NCBI RefSeq assembly: GCF_007176755.1
Contig: NZ_BJTV01000006.1
Coordinates: 124,001-188,000 of the forward strand
Source of the DNA: Streptomyces sp. 1-11
GTDB lineage: Bacteria; Actinomycetota; Actinomycetes; Streptomycetales; Streptomycetaceae
Reading direction: 5' to 3'
Length of the DNA: 64,000 bases
Under the pieces are notes generated by a model. It was not told the DNA's origin. It did no database searches and saw only the letters and a program-made list of their open reading frames with translations. The translations under genes were made by a program, and so were the position numbers. Each line of letters starts with the position of its first letter. Position 1 is the first letter of the stretch. This document shows positions 7,231 to 14,712 of the stretch, one piece after another.

Positions 7231-8493
7231 GTGAGCCCGACCAATCGCACCGTGGTCGTCACCGGTATCGGCGCAACCACACCGCTGGGTGGCGACGCAG
7301 CCTCGTTCTGGGAGGCCCTGGTCGCCGGCAAGTCCGGTGTCGGCCCGCTCGAGCAGGAGTGGGCGGCCGAGCTGCCGGTCCGCATCGCCGCGCAGATCGC
7401 CGTCGAGCCTGGCGAGATCATCCCCCGCCCGCAGGCCCGCAAGCTGGACCGGTCCGCGCAGTTCGCGCTGATCGCCGCTCAGGAGGCCTGGAAGGACGCC
7501 GGTTTCACCGCCAAGGCCGGTGAGGACGCGTCCGTCAACCCCGACCGTCTCGGTGCGGTCATCGCCTCCGGCATCGGCGGTGTGACCACGCTCCTGGACC
7601 AGTACGACGTGCTCAAGGAGAAGGGCGTACGCCGCGTCTCCCCGCACACCGTGCCGATGCTGATGCCCAACTCCCCGGCGGCCAACGTCGGCATCGAGCT
7701 GGGCGCCCGCGCCGGCGTGCACACCCCCGTGTCGGCCTGCGCCTCCGGCGCCGAGGCCATCGGGTACGCGATCGAGATGATCCGCACCGGGCGTGCGGAC
7801 GTGGTCGTGGCCGGTGGCACCGAGGCCGCCATCCACCCGCTTCCCATCGCCGCCTTCGGCAACATGATGGCGATGTCCAAGAACAACGACGACCCCGAGG
7901 GCGCGTCGCGTCCCTACGACGCGGGCCGCGACGGCTTCGTGCTCGGCGAGGGCGCCGGTGTGATCGTCCTGGAGTCCGAGGAGCACGCGAAGGCCCGCGG
8001 CGCCCGGATCTACGTCGAGGCGGTCGGCCAGGGCATCTCCGCCGACAGCCACCACATCACGCAGCCGGAGCCGTCCGGCAACGGCATCGCGCAGGCGCTG
8101 CAGAACCTGCTGGACAACACGGACCTGAAGCCGGCCGAGATCGTGCACGTGAACGCGCACGCCACCTCGACGCCGCAGGGTGACGTCGCCGAGGTCAAGG
8201 CGCTGCGCAAGGTGTTCGGCGACGACGTCGACCACATGGCCATCTCCGCCACCAAGTCGATGACGGGTCACCTGCTCGGCGGCGCCGGCGGCATCGAGAC
8301 CGTGGCCTCGATCCTGGCGCTGGTGAACCGCACGGCCCCGCCGACCATCAACGTGACGAACCTCGACCCCGAGGTCAACGCGGACGTGGTGACCGGTGAG
8401 GCCCGCGAGCTGCCCGAGGGCCGGATCGCCGTGCTGAACGACTCGTTCGGCTTCGGCGGGCACAACGTGGTCCTGGCCTTCCGGACCGTCTGA
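7231..8493 (+). CDS. fabF: Beta-ketoacyl-ACP synthase II FabF
   Basis: A 420-residue elongating condensing enzyme of the type II fatty acid synthase. The Cys-His-His triad is visible: C170 in SACASGAEA, H310 in NAHATSTPQGD and H347 in MTGHLLGGAGG; the GFGGHN C-terminal motif is complete. The GTG start at 7231 follows GGAGAAAG. It is the last gene of the fabD-fabH-acpP-fabF operon; a 14-bp perfect stem hairpin begins 12 bases after the stop and presumably ends the transcript. Confidence 0.96.
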   Translation: MSPTNRTVVVTGIGATTPLGGDAASFWEALVAGKSGVGPLEQEWAAELPVRIAAQIAVEPGEIIPRPQARKLDRSAQFALIAAQEAWKDAGFTAKAGEDASVNPDRLGAVIASGIGGVTTLLDQYDVLKEKGVRRVSPHTVPMLMPNSPAANVGIELGARAGVHTPVSACASGAEAIGYAIEMIRTGRADVVVAGGTEAAIHPLPIAAFGNMMAMSKNNDDPEGASRPYDAGRDGFVLGEGAGVIVLESEEHAKARGARIYVEAVGQGISADSHHITQPEPSGNGIAQALQNLLDNTDLKPAEIVHVNAHATSTPQGDVAEVKALRKVFGDDVDHMAISATKSMTGHLLGGAGGIETVASILALVNRTAPPTINVTNLDPEVNADVVTGEARELPEGRIAVLNDSFGFGGHNVVLAFRTV

Positions 8494-8505
8494 GAACGCG
8501 ACTGA

Positions 8506-8533
8506 GGAGCCCCCACCGGCCGGTGGGGGCTCC
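8506..8533 (+). terminator. Hairpin terminator after fabF
   Basis: GGAGCCCCCACCGG is directly followed by its exact complement CCGGTGGGGGCTCC, then TTCG. It lies between fabF and the convergent DUF3145 gene, so it may act in both directions. Confidence 0.85.
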
Positions 8534-8599
8534 TTCGCGTGTCCTGCGGGCTTGTCGGGTTCCGACGGGTACGGGCGGCGCTCTGGGCGCGTCGGGGGC

Positions 8600-9094
8600 T
8601 CAGACCACCTGGTGCAGCCAGCGCACCGGCGCGCCCTCGCCCGCGTAGCGGAAGGGTTCGAGCTCGTCGTCCCAGGGCTTGCCGAGGAGCCTGGCGATCT
8701 CCGCCTCCAGATCGGTCTCCTCGCGCTGGGAGCGCGTCAGCGCCGCGCGCAGCCGGTCCTCGGGGATGAGGATGTCGCCGTGGATGCCGGTGACCGCGTG
8801 GAAGATGCCGAGGTCGGGGGTGCAGCTGTAGCGCTCGCCCTCGGCGGTGGCGCAGGGCTCGGCGGTGACCTCGAAACGCAGCAGGTGCCAGCCGCGCAGG
8901 GCGGAGGCGAGCTTGGAGGCGGTGCCGGGCTCGCCCTGCCAGGAGAACTCCGAGCGCCAGGTGCCGGGCGCCGCGGGCTGCCGGATCCAGTCGAGGCTGA
9001 CGCGCGTGCCGAGCACCCCCGCGACGGCCCACTCGACGTGCGGGCACAGCGCGCGCGGCGCGGAGTGCACGTACAGAACTCCACGTGTCGTCAC
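8600..9094 (-). CDS. DUF3145 family protein
   Basis: A 164-residue cytoplasmic protein starting MTTRGVLYVHSAPRALCPHV, conserved across actinobacteria next to the fab operon and annotated as DUF3145. It has no signal peptide, membrane segment or recognised catalytic motif; the composition suggests a compact alpha/beta domain with an acidic helical part (EETDLEAEIARLLGKPW). The GTG start at 9094 follows GGAGG on the minus strand with 5 bases spacing. It converges on fabF, from which a bidirectional hairpin separates it. Conserved neighbourhood hints at a link to lipid metabolism, but that is inference only; the function is unknown. Confidence 0.85.
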   Translation of the reverse strand: MTTRGVLYVHSAPRALCPHVEWAVAGVLGTRVSLDWIRQPAAPGTWRSEFSWQGEPGTASKLASALRGWHLLRFEVTAEPCATAEGERYSCTPDLGIFHAVTGIHGDILIPEDRLRAALTRSQREETDLEAEIARLLGKPWDDELEPFRYAGEGAPVRWLHQVV

Positions 9095-9268
9095 CGGAAC
9101 CTCCGGGCAGAGCGGGACATCTTGCGGACTGGCTGGGCGGCCAGGCGCGACGGCCGCTTCGATGGCGAGGCTACCGTGCGGCGGGGCGGGGAGTGTGACG
9201 TACCGTCGGTCCCGGCGTCAGGAAACCCGTGCCATTCACCCAGGGGGACGCTTGTACGGGGGTGTGGC

Positions 9269-9293
9269 GTTCCCGGGTCCCCGGTCCGGGAAC
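9269..9293. repeat. Inverted repeat in the leader of the SGNH hydrolase gene
   Basis: GTTCCCGG and CCGGGAAC are perfect 8-bp arms with a 9-base loop, about 60 bases before the start at 9352. It lies in the 258-bp divergent region between the DUF3145 and SGNH genes; it could be an operator or a leader hairpin. Confidence 0.5.
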
Positions 9294-9351
9294 CCCCGCG
9301 CGTTGTCATGGGGGGAGCACACCGCACCGCCGAGCGAAGGGAGCAGCCGAG

Positions 9352-10254
9352 ATGCGCGAGCGAGGCCACCGGGCGCGGAGCGCCGTCGCCGTGATGGCGG
9401 CGGCCGTGCTGACGCTGGCGGGCTGTGACGCCTTCGGGAGCGGCGGCGCCGAGGGCAAGAAGGACTCGGGCACGCCCTCCGCCCGCTCCTCGGCCCGTCC
9501 GGCGCCGGTGTGGAACCGCAGCCCGGACTCGATCGCCGCGGTCGGCGACTCCATCACCAGGGGCTTCGACGCGTGCGCGGTGCTCTCCGACTGCCCCGAG
9601 GTGTCGTGGGCGACGGGCAGCGACGCCGGGGTGGACAGCCTCGCGGTGCGGCTGCTGGGGGTGCGCGGGGCGGCGGAGCGCAGCCGGAACTACGCGGTGA
9701 CCGGCGCCCGGATGTCGGACCTGCCGCGGCAGATGTCCGCCGCGGCCGCCGGGCGGCCGGAGTTGGTGACGGTGATGATCGGCGCGAACGACGCCTGCCG
9801 CTCGTCGGTCTCGGCGATGACGCCGGCGGCGGAGTTCCGCGCGGACTTCGAGGAGTCGCTGGCCGCGCTGCGCGCGGCGCTGCCCAGGACGCAGGTGTAT
9901 GTGGCGAGCGTGCCGAACCTGCTGCGCCTGTGGTCCCAGGGCCGGACGAACCCGCTGGGCAAGCAGGTGTGGAAGCTCGGCCTCTGCCCCTCGATGCTGG
10001 CCGAGGCCGACGACCTGACCAGCGCGGCCACGCGGCGCCGGGAGAAGGTGCAGCGGCGGGTGGAGGACTACAACGCGGCGCTGCGGGAGGTGTGCGCCAA
10101 GGACCGCCGCTGCCGCTTCGACGGCAACGCGGTGTTCGACTTCCGCTTCGGCACCGACCAGCTCAGCCGGTGGGACTGGTTCCACCCGAGCCGCGACGGG
10201 CAGGCACGGCTTGCCGAGATCGCGTACCGCACTGTCACCGCCCGGGTCCCGTGA
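9352..10254 (+). CDS. SGNH/GDSL hydrolase, lipoprotein
   Basis: A 300-residue secreted esterase/lipase-like enzyme. The N-terminus has a basic start, hydrophobic core and lipobox LAG-C25, so it should be diacylglyceryl-anchored on the outer face of the membrane. A Ser/Pro-rich linker (residues about 35-55) follows. SGNH blocks are present: G65-D66-S67 (block I nucleophile), a GAN146D block III and D275-x-x-H278 (block V triad). Several cysteines (74, 80, 149, 212, 248, 254) could form disulfides outside the cell, as in Streptomyces SGNH phospholipases and esterases. The ATG at 9352 follows a GAAGGGAG ribosome site; an ATG-like extension upstream to 9229 lacks the lipobox position and is rejected. 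Substrate is not determined. Confidence 0.85.
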   Translation: MRERGHRARSAVAVMAAAVLTLAGCDAFGSGGAEGKKDSGTPSARSSARPAPVWNRSPDSIAAVGDSITRGFDACAVLSDCPEVSWATGSDAGVDSLAVRLLGVRGAAERSRNYAVTGARMSDLPRQMSAAAAGRPELVTVMIGANDACRSSVSAMTPAAEFRADFEESLAALRAALPRTQVYVASVPNLLRLWSQGRTNPLGKQVWKLGLCPSMLAEADDLTSAATRRREKVQRRVEDYNAALREVCAKDRRCRFDGNAVFDFRFGTDQLSRWDWFHPSRDGQARLAEIAYRTVTARVP

Positions 10255-10261
10255 CTAGGGT
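10232..10261 (+). promoter_or_regulatory. Leaderless promoter of galM (-35 and -10)
   Basis: CTGTCA (10232-10237), 18 bases, then TAGGGT (10256-10261), then 7 bases to the ATG at 10269. The -35 lies inside the end of the SGNH gene and the -10 overlaps its stop region; no Shine-Dalgarno is present. Confidence 0.55.
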
Positions 10262-10268
10262 TTCCCAC

Positions 10269-11240
10269 ATGAGTGAACTTTTCTGCACACTTCCCGACGG
10301 CACGCCGGTGCACCGCTGGACGCTGGAGCGGGCCGGGGTCCGGGTGCGGGTGCTGTCGTACGGCGGGATCGTGCAGTCGGTGGAGGTTCCGGACCGGGAC
10401 GGGCGCACCGCGGACGTGGTGCTGGGCTTCCCCGGGCTGGAGGGCTATCTGGAGCACCCGGAGCCCTATCTCGGCGCGCTGGTCGGACGGTACGCCAACC
10501 GGATCGCGGGCGGCCGCTTCAGCCTGGACGGCCGGTCGTACGCGCTGCCGGTGAACGACGGGCCCAACTGCCTGCACGGCGGCGGGCGCGGGTTCGACAA
10601 GCGGGTGTGGGAGGCGGAGCCGGCCGCGGACGGGGTCCGGCTGCGGCGGGTGAGCGACGACGGCGAGGAGGGCTTCCCGGGCCGGCTGGAGGTGTCCGCG
10701 ACGTACTCGCTGGACGCCTCCGGGGCGCTGCGGATCGCCTACGAGGCGGTGACGGACGCGCCGACCGTCGTCAACCTCACCAATCACACGTACTGGAACC
10801 TGGGCGGCTCCGGTCCGACGGGGGGTCACGAACTGCGGCTCGCCGCCTCCCGGTTCACCCCGGTGGACGCGGACCTGATCCCCACGGGCGAACTCCGGGA
10901 CGTGTCCGGCTCCCGCTTCGACTTCCGCGCGGCCCGCGAGGTCGGTTCCGGCTACGACCACAACTTCGTGCTGGACAAGGGTTTGACGGGCGCCGCCGAG
11001 GAGGTGGCCGAGCTGCACGACCCGGCATCCGGGCGGGTGCTCACGGTGGCCACCACCGAGCCGGGGCTCCAGCTCTACACCGCCGACCATCTGGCCGCGC
11101 CCTTCGCGCCCGGCGAGGGGGTCGCCCTGGAAACCCAGCACTTCCCCGACTCCCCCAACCGCCCGGAGTTCCCGGGCACCGTGCTGCGGCCGGGCGAGGT
11201 GTTCGGGTCCGAGACGGTGTACGGCTTCTCGACGCGTTGA
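10269..11240 (+). CDS. Aldose 1-epimerase (cytoplasmic)
   Basis: A 323-residue galactose mutarotase-family enzyme interconverting alpha and beta anomers of aldoses. Catalytic residues are visible: H103 in NCLHGG, H173 in TNHTYWNL (general acid) and E288 in LETQHF (general base). GRYANRI is the family substrate-loop motif. There is no export signal, in contrast to the second epimerase at 24597, so the two act on opposite sides of the membrane. The ATG at 10269 is 7 bases after TAGGGT, pointing to a leaderless mRNA. The gene stands alone, with a GC hairpin directly after its stop, and is not in a visible sugar operon. Confidence 0.93.
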   Translation: MSELFCTLPDGTPVHRWTLERAGVRVRVLSYGGIVQSVEVPDRDGRTADVVLGFPGLEGYLEHPEPYLGALVGRYANRIAGGRFSLDGRSYALPVNDGPNCLHGGGRGFDKRVWEAEPAADGVRLRRVSDDGEEGFPGRLEVSATYSLDASGALRIAYEAVTDAPTVVNLTNHTYWNLGGSGPTGGHELRLAASRFTPVDADLIPTGELRDVSGSRFDFRAAREVGSGYDHNFVLDKGLTGAAEEVAELHDPASGRVLTVATTEPGLQLYTADHLAAPFAPGEGVALETQHFPDSPNRPEFPGTVLRPGEVFGSETVYGFSTR

Positions 11241-11259
11241 GCCGGGGCCGAGCCCCGGC
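11241..11259 (+). terminator. Hairpin after the cytoplasmic epimerase gene
   Basis: GCCGGGGC, a CGA loop and GCCCCGGC form a perfect 8-bp stem immediately after the stop codon. The rest of the region to 11408 contains no gene and no other clear element. Confidence 0.6.
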
Positions 11260-11407
11260 CCGGAGGTCAGGTTTCCGGACCGGGGCTGCCCACGGGGGAC
11301 TCGTCCCGGTCCCGACGTTAACCGCCCGGCCCCGTCCGGGGCGCGCGATGACCGCCCGCGGAGCGATCCCGTACGAACCCTTCACAAACGGCCAGGACTC
11401 CGCCGTG

Positions 11408-11740
11408 TCACGCCTCCCGGGCCTGGGCCAGGCACTTGCTCGCCACGCACACCAGGGCGAGGACGGCCGCCCAGGCGTGGGCCCCGGCGGCGTACAGCGC
11501 GGCGGCCCCGGCGCCGAACCAGAGCACTTCGAAGACGAGGCGGGCCGTGCCGTGGAGCTTGAACCGCGCCCGCGGCGACGCGAGGAGCCCCCACAGCTCG
11601 GCGAGCAGTCCCGCCCCGCCGATGCCGAAAATCAAGCCGATCGTGCCGCCGCGGGTGATCCCCCAGTACAGAACGGCGCCGAGGACCGCCAGTTCCAGGA
11701 GAAAGAGCACTACGAGATTCACGGCCTTCGCTGTCTTCAC
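11408..11740 (-). CDS. Small membrane protein of the YrdB/DUF2568 type
   Basis: A 110-residue protein with about four hydrophobic helices: LVVLFLLELAVLGAVLYWGI, GLIFGIGGAGLLAELWGLL, LVFEVLWFGAGAAALYAAG and AWAAVLALVCVASKCLA. The E-L-A and A-E-L-W-G positions fit the YrdB-like DUF2568 family of unknown function. The GTG start at 11740 is preceded by CATACT and 7 bases on the minus strand, a weak leaderless -10. It is convergent with the epimerase gene and tandem with the EI24 gene upstream, 50 bases away. No function can be assigned from sequence. Confidence 0.75.
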   Translation of the reverse strand: MKTAKAVNLVVLFLLELAVLGAVLYWGITRGGTIGLIFGIGGAGLLAELWGLLASPRARFKLHGTARLVFEVLWFGAGAAALYAAGAHAWAAVLALVCVASKCLAQAREA

Positions 11741-11747
11741 GCCCGGC

Positions 11748-11753
11748 AGTATG
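11748..11753 (-). promoter_or_regulatory. Possible leaderless -10 of the YrdB-like gene
   Basis: Minus-strand CATACT followed by 7 bases and the GTG at 11740; it matches CANNNT rather than TANNNT, so it is weaker than neighbouring cases. Confidence 0.3.
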
Positions 11754-11789
11754 GCCCGGCCGGGCGCGGCGCGACAGGGCGGGCTGGGC

Positions 11790-12581
11790 TCAGGGTGCGA
11801 CGGTCTCGTTCGCGTCGTCGGAGGTCCGGCCGGTGGACTCCTCGCCCAGGAGGTCGCGGGCGAGGAGGGTGGCGCCGGCCACCGCGCCCGGCATCAGGAA
11901 CACCGCGACGAACGGCAGCAGGAAGGCCAGTCCGAGCGGGGTGCCGAAGCCCCAGGCCAGTGTCTTGCGGGAGCGCAGCAGGGCGAGGCGGGCGCGCAGT
12001 TCGACGCCGCGGCGCTGCAGGGCGATGGAGGTCAGTTCCTCGGTGAGGAAGAACCCGGTGACGAAGAAGCCGATCACCGGGACGACCGTCTGGCCGACCA
12101 GGGGCAGGAAGCCGGCGGCGAAGAGCAGCACGCCCCACAGCAGGGCCCGGACCAGGATGCGCAGGCTGTCCCGGGTGGATATCCACAGCTCGCGCCAGAG
12201 CGGCAGGCCCGACTCGGGCGCCGTGCCGTCGGGCGAGACGTCCTCGTCGACCTGCTGCGAGAGGCTGTCGTAGAAGGGCTGGCCGATCAGCAGGGTGAGG
12301 GCCGTGAAGGTGAGCACGGCCAGCAGCAGGCCGAGGGCGAACAGCACGGCCGTCAGGAAGCCGCGGAACAGGCCCTGCCAGGGGCTTGTCCAGTCGTCGG
12401 CGAACGGCGTGGCCCAGGTGACCGCGTCCTCGCCCCAGACGGCGAGCACGACCAGCGCGGCGGCCCACAGGACCAGTGTGATCAGGCCCGGCAGCAGACC
12501 GAGGCCGAACTGGCGGCCGTGCCGGGCCACCCAGCGCTGGCCCTTCACGAGATAACCGAAACCCACCCCGAGATCGCGCAT
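11790..12581 (-). CDS. EI24 domain integral membrane protein
   Basis: A 263-residue protein with at least four membrane spans: GLLPGLITLVLWAAALVVLAV, FLTAVLFALGLLLAVLTFTA, ALLWGVLLFAAGFLPLVG-VVPVIGFFVTGFF, and LGLAFLLPFVAVFLMPG. The conserved LIGQPFYDSLSQQVDE and FFLTEEL segments match the EI24/CysZ-like family. CysZ is a sulfate permease in proteobacteria; actinobacterial members are mostly uncharacterised, so transport of sulfate is only a possibility. The ATG at 12581 lies 7 bases after a minus-strand TAAAGT -10, implying a leaderless transcript. The MarR gene upstream ends 20 bases away on the same strand, so its last bases overlap this promoter. Confidence 0.85.
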   Translation of the reverse strand: MRDLGVGFGYLVKGQRWVARHGRQFGLGLLPGLITLVLWAAALVVLAVWGEDAVTWATPFADDWTSPWQGLFRGFLTAVLFALGLLLAVLTFTALTLLIGQPFYDSLSQQVDEDVSPDGTAPESGLPLWRELWISTRDSLRILVRALLWGVLLFAAGFLPLVGQTVVPVIGFFVTGFFLTEELTSIALQRRGVELRARLALLRSRKTLAWGFGTPLGLAFLLPFVAVFLMPGAVAGATLLARDLLGEESTGRTSDDANETVAP

Positions 12582-12588
12582 GGCGAAG

Positions 12589-12594
12589 ACTTTA
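12589..12594 (-). promoter_or_regulatory. Leaderless -10 element of the EI24 gene
   Basis: Minus-strand TAAAGT, then CTTCGCC (7 bases), then ATG at 12581. Confidence 0.5.
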
Positions 12595-12601
12595 CTTGTA
12601 C

Positions 12602-13039
12602 TCAGGCGCCCAGCATCCGCCGCAGCAGGTCCCGCAGGGACCGGCGCTCCTCGTCGGAGAGCCCGGCGAGGGGCTCGCGCGCGAAACGCAGGCCCTCGCG
12701 CAGGTCACGGGCGACCCGGCGGCCCTCGTCGGTGGCGGCGGCCAGCTTCACCCGGCGGTCCGCCGGGTCGGGGCGGCGCTCCGCCAGGCCCCGGGACTCC
12801 AGGCGGTCCACTATCCCGGTCACGTTCGACGGCTCACACTTGAGCTTGTGGGCGAGCTTGCGCATCGGCAGCGGCTCCAGCGACAGCAGGCTGAGCAGGC
12901 GAGCCTGCGGGCCGGTCAGCGAGTGCGCGGCCGCCGCCTCCTCGTAGTCCGCGTAGAAGCGGGCCACGACGTCCCCGATCAGTTCGACGACCTCCATGGT
13001 CAGCTCGTCGGGGCGGGGGGTTCTCGGTGGTGTGGCCAT
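12602..13039 (-). CDS. MarR-family transcriptional regulator
   Basis: A 145-residue winged-helix regulator. The HTH spans roughly residues 45-100: LTGPQARLLSLLSLEPLPMR, then KLAHKLKCEPSNVTGIVDRL as helices 3-4 and the wing with DPADRRVKL, the MarR D-R-R signature. One cysteine (C68) lies at the start of the recognition helix. The N-terminal redox cysteine of OhrR is absent, so this is not a classical OhrR despite ohr lying 1.2 kb away. It is divergent from the NADP-dependent reductase at 13129. Two dyad-symmetric elements sit in the shared promoter, one between the reductase -35 and -10. Repression of the reductase and of itself is the likely role; the ligand is unknown. Confidence 0.9.
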   Translation of the reverse strand: MATPPRTPRPDELTMEVVELIGDVVARFYADYEEAAAAHSLTGPQARLLSLLSLEPLPMRKLAHKLKCEPSNVTGIVDRLESRGLAERRPDPADRRVKLAAATDEGRRVARDLREGLRFAREPLAGLSDEERRSLRDLLRRMLGA

Positions 13040-13061
13040 GCCGACCAGGATACCGGGTTAC

Positions 13062-13107
13062 TTGACATCATGAAATATTCAGGCTCATTGTTGTTTCAGG
13101 TACTGAA
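13062..13107 (+). promoter_or_regulatory. Consensus promoter with two putative MarR operators
   Basis: TTGACA (13062-13067), an 18-base spacer and CATTGT (13086-13091) form a promoter toward the reductase. TGAAATATTCA (13071-13081, arms TGAA/TTCA) lies in the spacer, and TTCAGGTACTGAA (13095-13107, arms TTCAG/CTGAA) lies just after the -10. Both positions would block RNA polymerase when bound. Confidence 0.65.
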
Positions 13108-13128
13108 GTAAATGAAAGGCGACCCCCC

Positions 13129-14127
13129 ATGATCAACCGCGAGTGGCACCTGCTCAGCCGTCCGGTCGGCTGGCCGAAGCCCGAGGACTTCGCCCTGGTC
13201 GAGACGCCCGTTCCGACCCCCGGCGAGGGCCAGGTGCTGGTACGCAACGAGTACCTCTCCGTGGACCCCTACATGCGCGGCAGGATGTCGGCGGCCAAGT
13301 CGTACGCCGCCCCGTTCGAGCTGGGCAAGGTCATGCAGGGCGGCGCGGTCGGTGAGGTCGTCGCCTCCGAAGCCGAGGGCATCGCGGTCGGCGACCACGT
13401 CCTGCACTTCGGCGGCTGGCGCGAGTACGCGGCCGTGGACGCGAAGAGCGCCGTGAAGGTCGACCCCGAAGCCGCTCCGCTGTCGGCGTACCTCGGGGTG
13501 CTCGGCATGACGGGTCTGACGGCGTACGCGGGCCTGCTGCGCACCGCCTCCTTCAAGGAGGGCGACAGCGTCTTCGTGTCCGGCGCCGCCGGTGCGGTCG
13601 GCAGCCAGGTCGGGCAGATCGCGAAGCTCAAGGGCGCCTCGCGGGTCATCGGCTCGGCCGGCTCCGACGAGAAGGTCCGGCTGCTGACGGAGGAGTACGG
13701 CTTCGACGCCGCCTTCAACTACAAGAACGGCCCGGTGAGCGAGCAGCTCAGGGCCGCCGCCCCCGGCGGCGTCGACGTGTACTTCGACAACGTCGGCGGC
13801 GACCACCTGGAGGCGGCCATCGGGTCGCTGAACCTGGGCGGCCGGATCGCCGTCTGCGGCATGATCTCCGTCTACAACAACACCGAGCCGGCCCCCGGCC
13901 CGCGCAACCTGGCCCGCCTCATCCAGACCCGCGGCCGCATCGAGGGCTTCCTGGTCGGCGACCACTACGACCTGCAGCCGCAGTTCGTGCAGGAGGTCGG
14001 CCCCTGGGTCGCCTCGGGCGCGCTGAAGTACCGCGAGACCGTGGTCGAGGGCATCGAGAACAACCTGGAGGCGTTCCTCGGGGTGCTGCGCGGCGACAAC
14101 ACCGGGAAGATGATCGTCAAGCTCTGA
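13129..14127 (+). CDS. NADP-dependent medium-chain reductase (2-alkenal/curcumin reductase type)
   Basis: A 332-residue zinc-independent medium-chain dehydrogenase/reductase. The start NREWHLLSRPVGWPKPEDF, the SVDPYMRGRM motif and the nucleotide-binding VFVSGAAGAVGSQVGQIAK (AAGAVGS glycine motif) followed by a second strand ending in a basic residue are typical of the YncB/leukotriene B4 dehydrogenase group. That group reduces the C=C bond of enals, enones and quinone-like electrophiles with NADPH. No zinc ligands are present. The ATG at 13129 follows GAAAGG with 9 bases spacing. Its position opposite a MarR regulator, together with Ohr next to it, suggests a detoxification response to electrophiles or peroxidised lipids; this is inference. 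Confidence 0.9.
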   Translation: MINREWHLLSRPVGWPKPEDFALVETPVPTPGEGQVLVRNEYLSVDPYMRGRMSAAKSYAAPFELGKVMQGGAVGEVVASEAEGIAVGDHVLHFGGWREYAAVDAKSAVKVDPEAAPLSAYLGVLGMTGLTAYAGLLRTASFKEGDSVFVSGAAGAVGSQVGQIAKLKGASRVIGSAGSDEKVRLLTEEYGFDAAFNYKNGPVSEQLRAAAPGGVDVYFDNVGGDHLEAAIGSLNLGGRIAVCGMISVYNNTEPAPGPRNLARLIQTRGRIEGFLVGDHYDLQPQFVQEVGPWVASGALKYRETVVEGIENNLEAFLGVLRGDNTGKMIVKL

Positions 14128-14225
14128 CCCCTGGCCGCGGCTTTCCGGCATGCGGTAACTTCATTCCGAAATCTGCCGTCGATCGTGGGCGCGAGTCACG
14201 GCGGACCGAGGAGGAGGACAACCGT

Positions 14226-14648
14226 ATGCCCATTCAGCAGTCCGAGGTCCTGTACACGGCCGTCGCCACCGCCGAGAACGGCCGCGACGGCCGTGTCGCC
14301 ACCGACGACGGGAAGCTCGACGTCGTCGTGAACCCGCCCAAGGAGATGGGCGGCAGCGGCGCCGGCACCAACCCCGAGCAGCTGTTCGCCGCCGGGTACA
14401 GCGCCTGCTTCCAGGGCGCGCTCGGCGTGGTCGCCCGGCAGGAGGGCGCCGACGTCTCCGGTTCGACCGTCACCGCGAAGGTCGGGATCGGCCGCAACGA
14501 GGACGGCTTCGGGATCATCGTGGAGATCTCCGCGGACATCCCGGGCGTCGACGCGGCCACCGCGCGGGCGCTGCTGGAGAAGGCGCACCAGGTGTGCCCC
14601 TACTCGAAGGCGACGCGCGGCGACGTCACCGTGACGCTGGCCGGGTGA
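14226..14648 (+). CDS. Organic hydroperoxide resistance protein, Ohr/OsmC family
   Basis: A 140-residue thiol peroxidase reducing organic and lipid hydroperoxides. The two reactive cysteines are C61 (SACFQGAL) and C124 (HQVCPYS), with E51 in NPEQLFAAGY; R20 in ENGRDGR is in the position of the conserved arginine. The length and starting motif (VLYTAVATAENGRDG) match Ohr rather than the broader OsmC group. The ATG at 14226 follows GGAGGAGG. No OhrR is adjacent; the closest regulator is the MarR gene upstream of the reductase. A 14-bp stem hairpin follows the stop. Confidence 0.93.
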   Translation: MPIQQSEVLYTAVATAENGRDGRVATDDGKLDVVVNPPKEMGGSGAGTNPEQLFAAGYSACFQGALGVVARQEGADVSGSTVTAKVGIGRNEDGFGIIVEISADIPGVDAATARALLEKAHQVCPYSKATRGDVTVTLAG

Positions 14649-14663
14649 CGGTCGTTGCCACGA

Positions 14664-14700
14664 CGGCGGCCGCATCCTGGGACGTGGGATGCGGCCGCCG
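14664..14700 (+). terminator. Hairpin terminator after ohr
   Basis: Arms CGGCGGCCGCATCC (14664-14677) and GGATGCGGCCGCCG (14687-14700) with a 9-base loop. It separates ohr from a convergent serine hydrolase gene and probably serves both. Confidence 0.85.
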
Positions 14701-14712
14701 CCGTACACCGGG

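Noticed and set aside
12602..14648. MarR as OhrR for the nearby ohr gene
   Set aside because: The N-terminal reactive cysteine typical of OhrR is absent and the operators lie in the reductase promoter, not before ohr.
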